Shown here: in pieces, positions 47,392 through 55,489 of the stretch | Position numbering within the stretch: position 1 is the first letter of the stretch | Layout of the letters: the number at the start of each line of letters is the position of its first letter | DNA from: Cupriavidus necator | GTDB lineage: Bacteria; Pseudomonadota; Gammaproteobacteria; Burkholderiales; Burkholderiaceae | Reading direction: 5' to 3' | Assembly: GCF_013141915.1 (NCBI RefSeq) | Contig: NZ_SROX01000013.1 | Coordinates: forward strand, 119,736 to 183,735 | DNA length: 64,000 bases | Notes under the pieces: model-generated | Database searches by the model: none | What the model was told of the DNA's origin: nothing | Seen by the model: the letters and a program-made list of their open reading frames with translations, nothing else | Position numbers and translations under genes: made by a program

Positions 47392-48735
47392 TCAGCGCAA
47401 GGTCAGATTGCCCTTGAAATTCGCCTTCTTCAGCAGCGACTCATACTGCTGCGACATGACATAGGACTGAACCTGGGCCATGAAGTCCATCGTGACGACC
47501 ACGATGATCAGCAGGGAGGTTCCGCCGAAATAGAACGGAACGTTCCAGCGCAGCACCAGGAATTCCGGCAACAGGCAGACCAGTGTGATGTAGATCGCAC
47601 CAGCCAGCGTCAGACGCACCAGGATCTTGTCGATATAGCGCGTCGTCTGCTCGCCCGGACGAATGCCCGGAATGAAGGCACCGCTTTTTTTCAGGTTGTC
47701 CGCCACTTCACGGCTGTTGTACACCAGGGCCGTATAGAAGAAGCAGAAAAATACAATCGCAGCAGCGTACAGCAGGATGTAGACCGGCTGGCCCGGCGAC
47801 AGCGTGGCAGCCAGGTCCTTGACGAACCGGCCAACCGCGCCCGTCGACTGCGACGTGAACCAGCCTGCAATCGTCGCCGGGAACAGGATGATCGACGATG
47901 CGAAGATCGGCGGAATCACCCCTGCCATGTTCAGCTTCAGCGGCAGGTGCGACGACTGGCCGCCGTACACCTTGTTGCCGACCTGACGCTTGGCATAGTT
48001 CACCAGGATCTTGCGCTGGCCCCGCTCGACGAACACCACGGCGAAGGTCACACCGATCACGATCGCCACGATGAAGATCGCCGCGATGATGCTCATGGAA
48101 CCCGTGCGGACCAGTTCGAACAGTCCGCCGATCGCGTTGGGCAGGCCCGCCGCGATACCGCCGAAGATGATGATCGAGATGCCGTTGCCCAGACCACGCT
48201 CGGTGATCTGCTCACCCAGCCACATCAGGAACATCGTGCCGGTCACCAGCGTGATCACCGCCGTGGCCCGGAACATCAGGCCAGGATCCAGCACCAGCCC
48301 AGGCTGCGACTCCAGCGCCACCGCAATCGACAGCGCCTGGAACGTGGCCAGGACCACGGTGCCGTAGCGCGTGTACTGCGTGATCTTGCGCTGCCCTGCC
48401 TGCCCTTCCTTCTTCAGCGACTCCAGCTGCGGCAGCACGATCGTCAGCAACTGCATGATGATCGACGCCGAGATGTACGGCATGATGCCGAGCGCGAAGA
48501 CGGTAAAGCGCGACAGCGCCCCGCCCGAGAACAGGTTGAACATCCCGAGGATGCCACCCGACTGACTCTGGAAAAGCTTCGCAAGCTGCTCCGGATCGAT
48601 ACCGGGCACCGGAATATGAGCGCCGATGCGGTACACGATCAGGGCCAGCACCAGGAACATCAGCCGGCGCTTGAGGTCGCCGTACTTCGCCGTGTTCCTG
48701 GCTTGCGCGCTTGCATTGGGTTTCGCCGTGGCCAA
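47392..48735 (-). CDS. secY: Protein translocase subunit SecY, TTG start
   Basis: A 447-residue channel protein with ten membrane helices. It has DLKRRLMFLVLALIVYRIGA (first helix), the plug region FNLFSGGALSRFTVFALGIM and the cytoplasmic loops YAKRQVGNKVYGGQ and FIPGIRPGEQT. It forms the SecYEG pore for protein export and membrane insertion. The start is TTG at 48735 with GGAG nine bases before it; the next in-frame Met lies inside the first helix. It follows rplO by 44 bp. Confidence 0.96.
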   Translation of the reverse strand: MATAKPNASAQARNTAKYGDLKRRLMFLVLALIVYRIGAHIPVPGIDPEQLAKLFQSQSGGILGMFNLFSGGALSRFTVFALGIMPYISASIIMQLLTIVLPQLESLKKEGQAGQRKITQYTRYGTVVLATFQALSIAVALESQPGLVLDPGLMFRATAVITLVTGTMFLMWLGEQITERGLGNGISIIIFGGIAAGLPNAIGGLFELVRTGSMSIIAAIFIVAIVIGVTFAVVFVERGQRKILVNYAKRQVGNKVYGGQSSHLPLKLNMAGVIPPIFASSIILFPATIAGWFTSQSTGAVGRFVKDLAATLSPGQPVYILLYAAAIVFFCFFYTALVYNSREVADNLKKSGAFIPGIRPGEQTTRYIDKILVRLTLAGAIYITLVCLLPEFLVLRWNVPFYFGGTSLLIIVVVTMDFMAQVQSYVMSQQYESLLKKANFKGNLTLR

Positions 48736-48779
48736 ACGATGCTCCGACTATGACTGCCTATGCTGCGATGAATGCCGTA

Positions 48780-49214
48780 TCAGGCTGCGATCTGGCCGCC
48801 GGCGGCTTCGATCGCGGCCTTGGCGCCAGCGGTGGCGCCCAGACCCTTGATCGTTACCTTGCGGGTCAGCTCGCCGGCCTTGATGACCTTGGCGCTCTTG
48901 ACCAGGTCGCCGACCAGGCCAGCCTGCTTCAGGACCAGCAGGTCGACTTCGGCCGCTTCCAGACGCTCGATGTCACGCAGCGTGACTTCGGCGGTGAACG
49001 CCTTGGTCAGCGAAGTGAAGCCGCGCTTGGGCAGACGACGATACAGCGGCATCTGGCCGCCCTCGAAGCCCACCTTGTGGAAGCCGCCCGAACGCGACTT
49101 CTGACCCTTGTGACCGCGACCGGCGGTCTTGCCCAGGCCGGAGCCGATACCGCGGCCGACGCGACGCTTGGCGTGCTTCGAACCGGCAGCCGGTTTCAGG
49201 TTGTTCAGTTGCAT
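48780..49214 (-). CDS. rplO: 50S ribosomal protein L15
   Basis: A 144-residue protein starting MQLNNLKPAAGSKHAKRRVG, followed by the Gly-rich RGIGSGLGKTAGRGHKGQKS and FEGGQMPLYRRLPKRGFTSL. It binds 23S rRNA and helps late 50S assembly. GGAGAGCAAG precedes ATG 49214, so the slightly longer reading is rejected. Confidence 0.97.
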   Translation of the reverse strand: MQLNNLKPAAGSKHAKRRVGRGIGSGLGKTAGRGHKGQKSRSGGFHKVGFEGGQMPLYRRLPKRGFTSLTKAFTAEVTLRDIERLEAAEVDLLVLKQAGLVGDLVKSAKVIKAGELTRKVTIKGLGATAGAKAAIEAAGGQIAA

Positions 49215-49233
49215 CTTGCTCTCCAAGTCCCGA

Positions 49234-49416
49234 TCAGGCCAGAACCTTGACCAGGTACGAGACCTTGTTGATCATGCCGCGCACGGCGGGCGTGTCCTGC
49301 AGCTCCGACACCGAGTTGATGCGGCGCAGGCCCAGGCCACGAACGGTGGCGCGATGATCCTCGCGCGTGCCGATCAGGCTGCGCACGAGTTGCACTTTTA
49401 CGGTTTTCTGCGACAT
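49234..49416 (-). CDS. rpmD: 50S ribosomal protein L30
   Basis: A 60-residue protein with [20 protein letters not shown] and [20 protein letters not shown], the usual L30 pattern. It is 10 bp behind rpsE and 19 bp before rplO. The ATG at 49416 (MSQKTV) gives family length. Confidence 0.97.
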
Positions 49417-49426
49417 TGCGTTCACC

Positions 49427-49945
49427 TTAACCCAGGATGTCTTCGACCGACTTGCCACGCTTGGCGGCGATTTCGCCCGGCGTGCTCATCTTCTGAAGGC
49501 CGTCCAGCGTGGCGCGAACCATGTTGTACGGGTTGGTGGAGCCGTGCGACTTGGTCACCACGTTGGTGACGCCCATCACTTCGAAGATCGCGCGCATCGG
49601 GCCGCCGGCGATCACGCCGGTACCTTCCTTGGCGGGCATCATCAGCACCTTGGCGGCGCCGTGCTTGCCAACGACTTCGTGTTGCAGCGTGCCGTTCTTC
49701 AGCGAGACCTTGACCATCTTGCGACGGGCTTCGTCCATTGCCTTCTGAACGGCGACGGGCACTTCCTTGGCCTTGCCCTTGCCCATGCCGATGCGGCCAT
49801 CGCCGTCACCAACCACGGTCAGCGCTGCGAAACCGAGAATCCGGCCACCCTTCACCACCTTGGTGACGCGGTTGACCGAGATCATCTTCTCGCGGAGGCC
49901 GTCGTCGCGTTCGTCCTGCTGGACTTTTGCTTGCATCTTTGCCAT
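49427..49945 (-). CDS. rpsE: 30S ribosomal protein S5
   Basis: A 172-residue protein with the double-stranded-RNA-binding-like N domain [20 protein letters not shown] and the C domain [20 protein letters not shown] followed by [17 protein letters not shown]. It contributes to translational accuracy. An alternative ATG three codons downstream exists. It follows rplR by 21 bp. Confidence 0.98.
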
Positions 49946-49966
49946 GACGTATCTCTCTTTGTGCGC

Positions 49967-50323
49967 TTAGAACTTGAGGCCGGCTTCGCGGGCAGCGTCA
50001 GCCAGTGCCTTCACGCGACCGTGGAAGCGGAAGCCGGCGCGATCGAACGCGACGGTTTCCACGCCGGCAGCCTTCGCCTTTTCGGCGATGCGCTTGCCGA
50101 CCGCGGTCGCGGCAGCGGTGGTAGCACCATTGCCGGTCAGTTCCTTGCGGACGTCTGCCTCTGCGGTCGAAGCCGAAGCCAGCACCTTGGTGCCGCACTC
50201 CGAGAAGACCTGGGCGTAAATATGCGAATTCGTACGGAACACGGTCAGACGATTGACTTTCATCTCCGCGATCTTGGCGCGGGTCTGACGTGCACGGCGC
50301 AAACGAGCGTCTTTCTTGTTCAT
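49967..50323 (-). CDS. rplR: 50S ribosomal protein L18
   Basis: A 118-residue 5S rRNA-binding protein: MNKKDARLRRARQTRAKIAE, SNSHIYAQV-like NSHIYAQVFSECGTKVLASA and the C-terminal FDRAGFRFHGRVKALADAAR. Of the two tandem ATG codons (50326, 50323) the second is better spaced from AAGGGG. It lies 11 bp behind rplF. Confidence 0.97.
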   Translation of the reverse strand: MNKKDARLRRARQTRAKIAEMKVNRLTVFRTNSHIYAQVFSECGTKVLASASTAEADVRKELTGNGATTAAATAVGKRIAEKAKAAGVETVAFDRAGFRFHGRVKALADAAREAGLKF

Positions 50324-50334
50324 CATTGCACCCC

Positions 50335-50868
50335 TTACTTCTTCTTGGTTTCCTTCAGGATGACGCGCTCGTCGCTGTAACGCACACCCTTGCCCTTGTA
50401 GGGCTCAGGCGGGCGGTACGCGCGGACTTCCGCGGCAACCTGACCGACTTTCTGCTTGTCCGCACCCTTGATGATGATCTCGGTCTGCGTCGGCGTTGTC
50501 GCCGTCACGCCTTCCGGCATCTCATGGATCACGTCGTGCGAGAAACCAAGCTGGAGCTTCAGCGCAGCGCCTTGCAGCTGGGCACGATAGCCCACGCCGA
50601 CGAGGTTCAGCTTGCGCTCGAAACCGGTGGTTACGCCCTTGACCATATTGGCCGCCAGAGCACGCATGGTGCCCTGCAGAGCGTTTGCTTCACGCGATTC
50701 GTCAGCCGGAGCGAAGGTCAGCGTGTCGTTCTCGACATTGACCTTGACCAGGCTGTGAATCGGCTGCGACAGCGTACCGAGCGGGCCCTTCACGGAGAGC
50801 ACGCCAGCCGCCACGTTCACTTCCGCGCCCTTGGGGAGCGCGATGGGAGCCTTACCTACACGGGACAT
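50335..50868 (-). CDS. rplF: 50S ribosomal protein L6
   Basis: A 177-residue protein of two similar domains: MSRVGKAPIALPKGAEVNVA, then KVNVENDTLTFAPADESREA and the C-terminal RAYRPPEPYKGKGVRYSDER. It lies near the sarcin-ricin loop. It follows rpsH by 10 bp. No anomaly seen. Confidence 0.98.
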   Translation of the reverse strand: MSRVGKAPIALPKGAEVNVAAGVLSVKGPLGTLSQPIHSLVKVNVENDTLTFAPADESREANALQGTMRALAANMVKGVTTGFERKLNLVGVGYRAQLQGAALKLQLGFSHDVIHEMPEGVTATTPTQTEIIIKGADKQKVGQVAAEVRAYRPPEPYKGKGVRYSDERVILKETKKK

Positions 50869-50878
50869 GGTTCTCTCC

Positions 50879-51274
50879 TTAAGCGACGTAGCAGAGAACT
50901 TCGCCGCCCACGCCAGTGGCGCGAGCCTTGCGGTCGGTCATCAGACCCTGCGGGGTCGAGATGATCGCGACACCCAGGCCGTTCATCACTTGGGGGATGT
51001 CGCTGCGGCCCTTGTACACGCGCAGGCCGGGCTTCGAGACGCGCTCAATGCGCTCGATGACCGGACGGCCGGCGTAGTACTTGAGACCGATGCTCAGTTG
51101 TGCCTTGCCGCCATCTTCCTGGACGGCGTAGTCGTCGATGTAGCCTTCGTCCTTCAGGACCTTGGCGATTGCCACTTTCAGCTTCGACGACGGCATGACA
51201 ACCGACGCCTTCTGCACGCCCTGGGCGTTGCGGATGCGCGTCAGCATATCGGCGATAGGATCGCTCATGCTCAT
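50879..51274 (-). CDS. rpsH: 30S ribosomal protein S8
   Basis: A 131-residue primary rRNA-binding protein with MSMSDPIADMLTRIRNAQGV, MPSSKLKVAIAKVLKDEGYI and the C-terminal ISTPQGLMTDRKARATGVGG. In E. coli S8 represses the spc operon at rplE. AGGAGAAACAGT precedes ATG 51274; a second ATG lies two codons later. It follows rpsN by 27 bp. Confidence 0.98.
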   Translation of the reverse strand: MSMSDPIADMLTRIRNAQGVQKASVVMPSSKLKVAIAKVLKDEGYIDDYAVQEDGGKAQLSIGLKYYAGRPVIERIERVSKPGLRVYKGRSDIPQVMNGLGVAIISTPQGLMTDRKARATGVGGEVLCYVA

Positions 51275-51301
51275 ACTGTTTCTCCTGTAGCCTGTGCGTA
51301 A

Positions 51302-51607
51302 TTACCAGCTGGCTTTCGTCAGACCCGGAATTTCGCCCTTGAAGGCGATTTCGCGGATCTTGTTACGCGCCAGGCCAAACTTGCGGAAGGTACCGCGGGG
51401 ACGACCGGTGATCGCGCAGCGGTTACGCTGGCGAGTCGGGTTCGCGTTGCGCGGGAGCTGTTGCAGCTCGAGACGCGCGCTGTAACGCTCTTCTTCCGAC
51501 TTCTCTTGGTCGTCGATAATGGCCTTGAGGTTGGCGCGCTTGGCGGCATACTTCGCCACCAGCTTGGCGCGCTTCTTCTCACGTTCAATCAGAGCCAGTT
51601 TAGCCAC
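51302..51607 (-). CDS. rpsN: 30S ribosomal protein S14, GTG start
   Basis: A 101-residue protein, the long form without zinc cysteines: AKLALIEREKKRAKLVAKYA and QRNRCAITGRPRGTFRKFGL. The start codon is GTG at 51607 behind AAGGGGTAACC. With the zinc-type L36, this shows no sign of a paralogue pair for zinc limitation in the window. Confidence 0.97.
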   Translation of the reverse strand: MAKLALIEREKKRAKLVAKYAAKRANLKAIIDDQEKSEEERYSARLELQQLPRNANPTRQRNRCAITGRPRGTFRKFGLARNKIREIAFKGEIPGLTKASW

Positions 51608-51616
51608 GGTTACCCC

Positions 51617-52159
51617 TTAATTGCGGAACGGGAACTTGAACGCACCGAGGAGTGCCTTGGCTTCCTCGTCGTTCTTTGCCGTCGTCGTGATGCTGATGTT
51701 CAGACCACGCAGTGCGTCGATCTTGTCGTACTCGATTTCGGGGAAAATGATCTGCTCTTTCACACCGATGTTGTAGTTGCCACGACCGTCGAACGAACGG
51801 CCCGACACACCACGGAAGTCCCGCACGCGCGGCAGGGCCACGGTAACGAAACGATCGAGGAATTCGAACATGCGCTCGCCGCGCAGGGTCACCATCGCAC
51901 CGATGGGGTAGCCCTGGCGAATCTTGAAGCCGGCGATGGCCTTCTTGGCCTTCGTCACGACCGGCTTCTGGCCGGCGATCTTGGTCAGGTCGCCCACGGC
52001 GTTCTCAATGATCTTCTTGTCATTGATGGCTTCGCCAAGACCCATGTTCAGGGTGATCTTGGTGATGCGCGGCACTTCCATGACCGACTTGTAGCCGAAC
52101 TGCTCGATCAGCTTCGGCACAACCTGTTCTTTGTAAAACTCTTGCAGACGTGCTGCCAT
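51617..52159 (-). CDS. rplE: 50S ribosomal protein L5
   Basis: A 180-residue 5S rRNA-binding protein: MAARLQEFYKEQVVPKLIEQ, VPRITKITLNMGLGEAINDK and the C-terminal ISITTTAKNDEEAKALLGAF. AGGAG stands six bases before ATG 52159, so the TTG two codons upstream is rejected. It is 25 bp behind rplX. Confidence 0.98.
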   Translation of the reverse strand: MAARLQEFYKEQVVPKLIEQFGYKSVMEVPRITKITLNMGLGEAINDKKIIENAVGDLTKIAGQKPVVTKAKKAIAGFKIRQGYPIGAMVTLRGERMFEFLDRFVTVALPRVRDFRGVSGRSFDGRGNYNIGVKEQIIFPEIEYDKIDALRGLNISITTTAKNDEEAKALLGAFKFPFRN

Positions 52160-52184
52160 GCTCAACTCCTATACGTGCCCAGAA

Positions 52185-52493
52185 TCAAGCTGCCACGACG
52201 GCGCCGGTGGTCTTCAGCACGCGCACGCGCTTGCCGTCTTCCACCTTGATGCCGACGCGCGACGGCTTGCCATTGGCATCCACGAGCGCAACGTTGGAAA
52301 TATGCAGCGGCATGACCTTATCGACCACACCACCGGTAGTGCCCAGCATCGGGTTCGGGCGGGCATGCTTCTTGGCGATATTCACGCCTTGCACCGCAAC
52401 CTTGTCGCCGAGGACGGCTTGCACGGTACCGCGCTTGCCCTTGTCCTTGCCGGTCAGCACGATGACTTCGTCGCCTTTGCGAATCTTGTTCAT
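52185..52493 (-). CDS. rplX: 50S ribosomal protein L24
   Basis: A 102-residue assembly initiator with the KOW motif MNKIRKGDEVIVLTGKDKGK and RGTVQAVLGDKVAVQGVNIA. It binds the 5' end of 23S rRNA. It is 9 bp behind rplN. Confidence 0.98.
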   Translation of the reverse strand: MNKIRKGDEVIVLTGKDKGKRGTVQAVLGDKVAVQGVNIAKKHARPNPMLGTTGGVVDKVMPLHISNVALVDANGKPSRVGIKVEDGKRVRVLKTTGAVVAA

Positions 52494-52502
52494 GGCGGCT
52501 CC

Positions 52503-52871
52503 TTACAGCACTTCCGGAGCGAGCGACACGATCTTCATGAAGCGCTCGGTACGGAGTTCACGAGTCACCGGCCCGAAGATACGGGTGCCGATCGGCTCGA
52601 GCTTGTTGTTCAGCAGGACGGCGGCGTTGCCGTCGAACTTGATCAGCGAACCGTCAGCGCGGCGCACGCCCTTGGCGGTACGCACGACGACGGCGTTGTA
52701 GATGTCGCCCTTCTTCACGCGACCGCGCGGCGCTGCGTCCTTGACGGTCACCTTGATGATGTCGCCAACGCTTGCGTAGCGGCGCTTGGAGCCACCCAGC
52801 ACCTTGATGCACAGCACTTCGCGCGCACCAGTGTTATCGGCCACTTCGAGCCGGCTTTCTGTCTGAATCAT
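52503..52871 (-). CDS. rplN: 50S ribosomal protein L14
   Basis: A 122-residue protein: [40 protein letters not shown] and [20 protein letters not shown]. It sits at the subunit interface. It is the first gene of the spc operon; a near-consensus promoter lies about 215 bp upstream in the 274-bp gap behind rpsQ, so a long leader is expected. Confidence 0.98.
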
Positions 52872-53085
52872 GGTGTTTGTCTTCCCAACTTAATCCGTCA
52901 GGTGCGATAGCGCCCGTCGGTCAGTCTTGGTCCCGTCGGTTCCGGCCTTGCGCCAGCACCGTGTGGGTTGATCAACTTTGAAGTCGGTAGGAGCCTTGCA
53001 GCTCGACTAACGTCGAACCACTCGGCCCTGGCTCGCTCAACAGGCCCGCCCGGGTGGTACAGCTAAGGCGAACGCAATAAAGCGG

Positions 53086-53119
53086 AAGTCCAGGATTATA
53101 GCTACATAATCCTGGACTT
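53086..53119. repeat. Perfect 14-bp inverted repeat over the spc promoter
   Basis: Arms AAGTCCAGGATTAT (53086-53099) and ATAATCCTGGACTT (53106-53119) are exact reverse complements around the spacer AGCTAC. The repeat covers the -10, most of the spacer and two bases of the -35 of the rplN promoter. A second perfect palindrome, GACTTGCAAGTC (53115-53126), is centred on the -35. Confidence 0.9.
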
Positions 53120-53123
53120 GCAA
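53095..53123 (-). promoter_or_regulatory. Sigma-70 promoter of the spc operon (rplN)
   Basis: On the minus strand TTGCAA (53118-53123) and a perfect TATAAT (53095-53100) are 17 bp apart. Transcription would begin near 53088, giving a leader of about 215 nt. In E. coli the spc promoter also lies between rpsQ and rplN. The 14-bp inverted repeat described above overlaps it. Confidence 0.8.
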
Positions 53124-53129
53124 GTCAAG

Positions 53130-53149
53130 CTAAGAACTGTTGTTCTTAG
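53130..53149 (-). terminator. Hairpin over the rpsQ stop codon
   Basis: Arms CTAAGAAC (53130-53137) and GTTCTTAG (53142-53149) enclose TGTT on plus. The TAA of rpsQ is inside the stem. No T run follows on the minus strand, so it is a weak or non-classical terminator, or an mRNA end protector, at the S10/spc border. Confidence 0.55.
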
Positions 53150-53424
53150 ATGACGCGTGCAGCCTCTACCAGCCGGGAAACCACCCAGGACTTGGTCCGC
53201 GACAGCGGACGGCCTTCCTGGATCTCGACCTTGTCGCCTTCCTTGTACTGGTTGGCTTCGTCGTGTGCGTGGTACTTCTTCGAACGCAGCACGTACTTGC
53301 CGTACAGAGGATGCTTGACGCGGTTTTCCACCAAGACCGTAACGGTCTTGTCCATCTTGTCGCTCACGACACGGCCGACCAGGGTACGGCGAAGCGACTT
53401 TTCCGTTTGTGCAGCTTCAGTCAT
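53146..53424 (-). CDS. rpsQ: 30S ribosomal protein S17
   Basis: A 92-residue OB-fold protein: RRTLVGRVVSDKMDKTVTVL, KHPLYGKYVLRSKKYHAHDE and PLSRTKSWVVSRLVEAARVI. It is a primary binder of 16S rRNA. Its ATG overlaps the rpmC stop (ATGA). It ends the S10 part of the block. Confidence 0.98.
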   Translation of the reverse strand: MTEAAQTEKSLRRTLVGRVVSDKMDKTVTVLVENRVKHPLYGKYVLRSKKYHAHDEANQYKEGDKVEIQEGRPLSRTKSWVVSRLVEAARVI

Positions 53425-53615
53425 TTCGCGTTTGCCTTTTGAGTCAGCACGGTTTGCACACGCGCGATGTCCTTGCGAACCTTCTTCAGCTGGCTGGTGT
53501 TCTGCAGCTGTTGGGTTGCCTTTTGCATGCGCAGGCTAAATTGGGCCTTCAGCAGCTCGGAGAGCTCCTGGTTCAGCCCGGCGGCGTCCTTGCCGCGAAG
53601 TTCGGATGCTTTCAT
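53421..53615 (-). CDS. rpmC: 50S ribosomal protein L29
   Basis: A 64-residue helical protein: MKASELRGKDAAGLNQELSE, LLKAQFSLRMQKATQQLQNT and KKVRKDIARVQTVLTQK. It lies at the tunnel exit beside L23. It follows rplP by 11 bp and overlaps rpsQ. Confidence 0.97.
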   Translation of the reverse strand: MKASELRGKDAAGLNQELSELLKAQFSLRMQKATQQLQNTSQLKKVRKDIARVQTVLTQKANAK

Positions 53616-53626
53616 TCCTGCTCTCC

Positions 53627-54043
53627 TTACGTCCCGACCTGGCGCACCACGAAATTGGTGGCGATCGGCAGCTTGGCTGCCGCAAGGCGGAACGCCTCAC
53701 GGGCCAGGTCTTCGCTCACGCCATCCATTTCGTACAGCATCTTGCCCGGCTGGATTTCAGCCACGTAGTACTCCGGATTGCCCTTGCCGTTACCCATACG
53801 GACTTCGGCAGGCTTCTTCGAGATCGGCTTGTCCGGGAAGATCCGGATCCAGATGCGGCCGCCACGCTTGATGTGGCGGGTCATCGCACGACGTGCCGAC
53901 TCGATCTGACGAGCCGTCAGGCGGCCACGGCCCATGGCCTTCAGGCCGAATTCGCCGAAAGACACGGCGTTACCACGGGTAGCCTTACCCGTGTTGCGGC
54001 CTTTCTGCTCCTTGCGGTATTTTCTGCGCTTAGGTTGCAGCAT
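53627..54043 (-). CDS. rplP: 50S ribosomal protein L16
   Basis: A 138-residue protein: MLQPKRRKYRKEQKGRNTGK, SFGEFGLKAMGRGRLTARQI and RRAMTRHIKRGGRIWIRIFP. It organises the A-site side of the 50S subunit. It begins two bases after the rpsC stop. Confidence 0.98.
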   Translation of the reverse strand: MLQPKRRKYRKEQKGRNTGKATRGNAVSFGEFGLKAMGRGRLTARQIESARRAMTRHIKRGGRIWIRIFPDKPISKKPAEVRMGNGKGNPEYYVAEIQPGKMLYEMDGVSEDLAREAFRLAAAKLPIATNFVVRQVGT

Positions 54044-54045
54044 CG

Positions 54046-54843
54046 TTATTCTCCACTCTTCGCATCTGCGCCAGGCGCAGCGCGGCGGCCGGCACCGGCA
54101 CCGCCGCGGCGGTTGCCACCCGGACGGCCTTCGCCTTCACGGCGGCGGCCTTCCGGACGACCCGGGCGACGACGACGGTCGTCTTGCGGCTCTTCCACCA
54201 CCGGCGCGTCATTGCGGCCGAGGTGATCCCCCTTGTAGACCCACACCTTGACACCGATGATGCCGTAGGTGGTTTCTGCTTCGGAGAAGCCGTAGTCGAT
54301 GTCGGCGCGCAGGGTGTGCAGGGGCACACGACCTTCGCGGTACCACTCGGTACGTGCGATCTCGATACCGTTCAGACGGCCGGCGCTCATGATCTTGATA
54401 CCCTGGGCGCCCAGGCGCATCGCGTTCTGCATGGCGCGCTTCATCGCGCGGCGGAACATGATACGGCGCTCGAGCTGCTGGGTGATCGAATCGGCGATCA
54501 GCTGAGCATCGGTTTCCGGCTTGCGGATTTCCTCGATGTTCACGTGCACGGGCACGCCCATGCGACGCTGCAGTTCGGCCTTCAGCAGTTCGATGTCCTC
54601 ACCCTTCTTGCCGATCACCACGCCCGGACGCGAGCTGTAAATGGTGATGCGGGCATTGCGGGCGGGGCGCTCGATCACGACGCGGCCAACCGATGCGTTC
54701 TTGAGCTTCTTCTTCAGGAAGTCGCGAACTTCGATGTCTTCCTTCAGCATGCCGGCGAACTTCGTGTTGCTGGCGTACCAGCGCGAAGCCCAGTTACGGC
54801 TGACAGCCAGACGGAAGCCAGTCGGATGAATCTTCTGTCCCAT
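54046..54843 (-). CDS. rpsC: 30S ribosomal protein S3 with a long Arg/Gly tail
   Basis: A 265-residue protein. The KH domain with VIGKKGEDIELLKAELQRRM and the C domain TEWYREGRVPLHTLRADIDY are standard; S3 lines the mRNA entry channel. Residues 210-265 form a low-complexity tail (DDRRRRPGRPEGRRREGEGR and GGNRRGGAGAGRR) that E. coli S3 lacks. Such tails are known in beta-proteobacteria and may bind RNA. It lies 9 bp behind rplV. Confidence 0.97.
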   Translation of the reverse strand: MGQKIHPTGFRLAVSRNWASRWYASNTKFAGMLKEDIEVRDFLKKKLKNASVGRVVIERPARNARITIYSSRPGVVIGKKGEDIELLKAELQRRMGVPVHVNIEEIRKPETDAQLIADSITQQLERRIMFRRAMKRAMQNAMRLGAQGIKIMSAGRLNGIEIARTEWYREGRVPLHTLRADIDYGFSEAETTYGIIGVKVWVYKGDHLGRNDAPVVEEPQDDRRRRPGRPEGRRREGEGRPGGNRRGGAGAGRRAAPGADAKSGE

Positions 54844-54852
54844 CGTGACTCC

Positions 54853-55182
54853 TTAGTTGCCGAGCGTCACAGTGATGTGACAGGTTTGTTTCTCGATGCG
54901 GTTGCCGCGGCCCTTTGCCCGTGCCGTGAAGCGCTTGAGCGAGGTTGCCTTGTCGACGAAGATCGATTTGACCTTCAGTTCGTCGATGTCGGCGCCTTCG
55001 TTGTGCTCGGCGTTGGCGATGGCCGATTCGACCACCTTCTTCACGATCCCGGCAGCCTTTTTCGGGCTGAACGTCAGGACATTGAGCGCACGCTCGATCG
55101 GCAGACCGCGGATCTGGTCAGCGACCAGGCGCGTCTTCTGGGCGGAGATGCGGGCACCGCGATGAATCGCTTTCACTTCCAT
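54853..55182 (-). CDS. rplV: 50S ribosomal protein L22
   Basis: A 109-residue protein: MEVKAIHRGARISAQKTRLV, DQIRGLPIERALNVLTFSPK and the tunnel hairpin KRFTARAKGRGNRIEKQTCH. The loop is a known site of macrolide resistance changes; it looks normal here. It lies 9 bp behind rpsS. Confidence 0.98.
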   Translation of the reverse strand: MEVKAIHRGARISAQKTRLVADQIRGLPIERALNVLTFSPKKAAGIVKKVVESAIANAEHNEGADIDELKVKSIFVDKATSLKRFTARAKGRGNRIEKQTCHITVTLGN

Positions 55183-55191
55183 GATGGCACC

Positions 55192-55467
55192 TTACCTCTT
55201 CGCTTTCTTGTCAGCCGCGTGGCCCTTGAACGTGCGGGTAATCGCAAATTCGCCGAGCTTGTGGCCGACCATGTTTTCCGTAACGTACACCGGCACGTGT
55301 TGACGGCCGTTGTGAACGGCGATCGTCAGGCCGATGAACTCCGGCAGAATGGTCGAGCGGCGCGACCATGTCTTGATGGGCTTCTTGTCCTTGCCGCTCG
55401 TAGCAACTTCCACCTTCTTCAGCAGGTGGGCGTCGCAGAACGGACCCTTTTTAGCGGAACGAGTCAT
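55192..55467 (-). CDS. rpsS: 30S ribosomal protein S19
   Basis: A 91-residue head protein: MTRSAKKGPFCDAHLLKKVE, WSRRSTILPEFIGLTIAVHN and HKLGEFAITRTFKGHAADKK. It pairs with S13. It lies 22 bp behind rplB. Confidence 0.98.
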   Translation of the reverse strand: MTRSAKKGPFCDAHLLKKVEVATSGKDKKPIKTWSRRSTILPEFIGLTIAVHNGRQHVPVYVTENMVGHKLGEFAITRTFKGHAADKKAKR

Positions 55468-55489
55468 ATCTTTAGCTCCTACCTACCGA

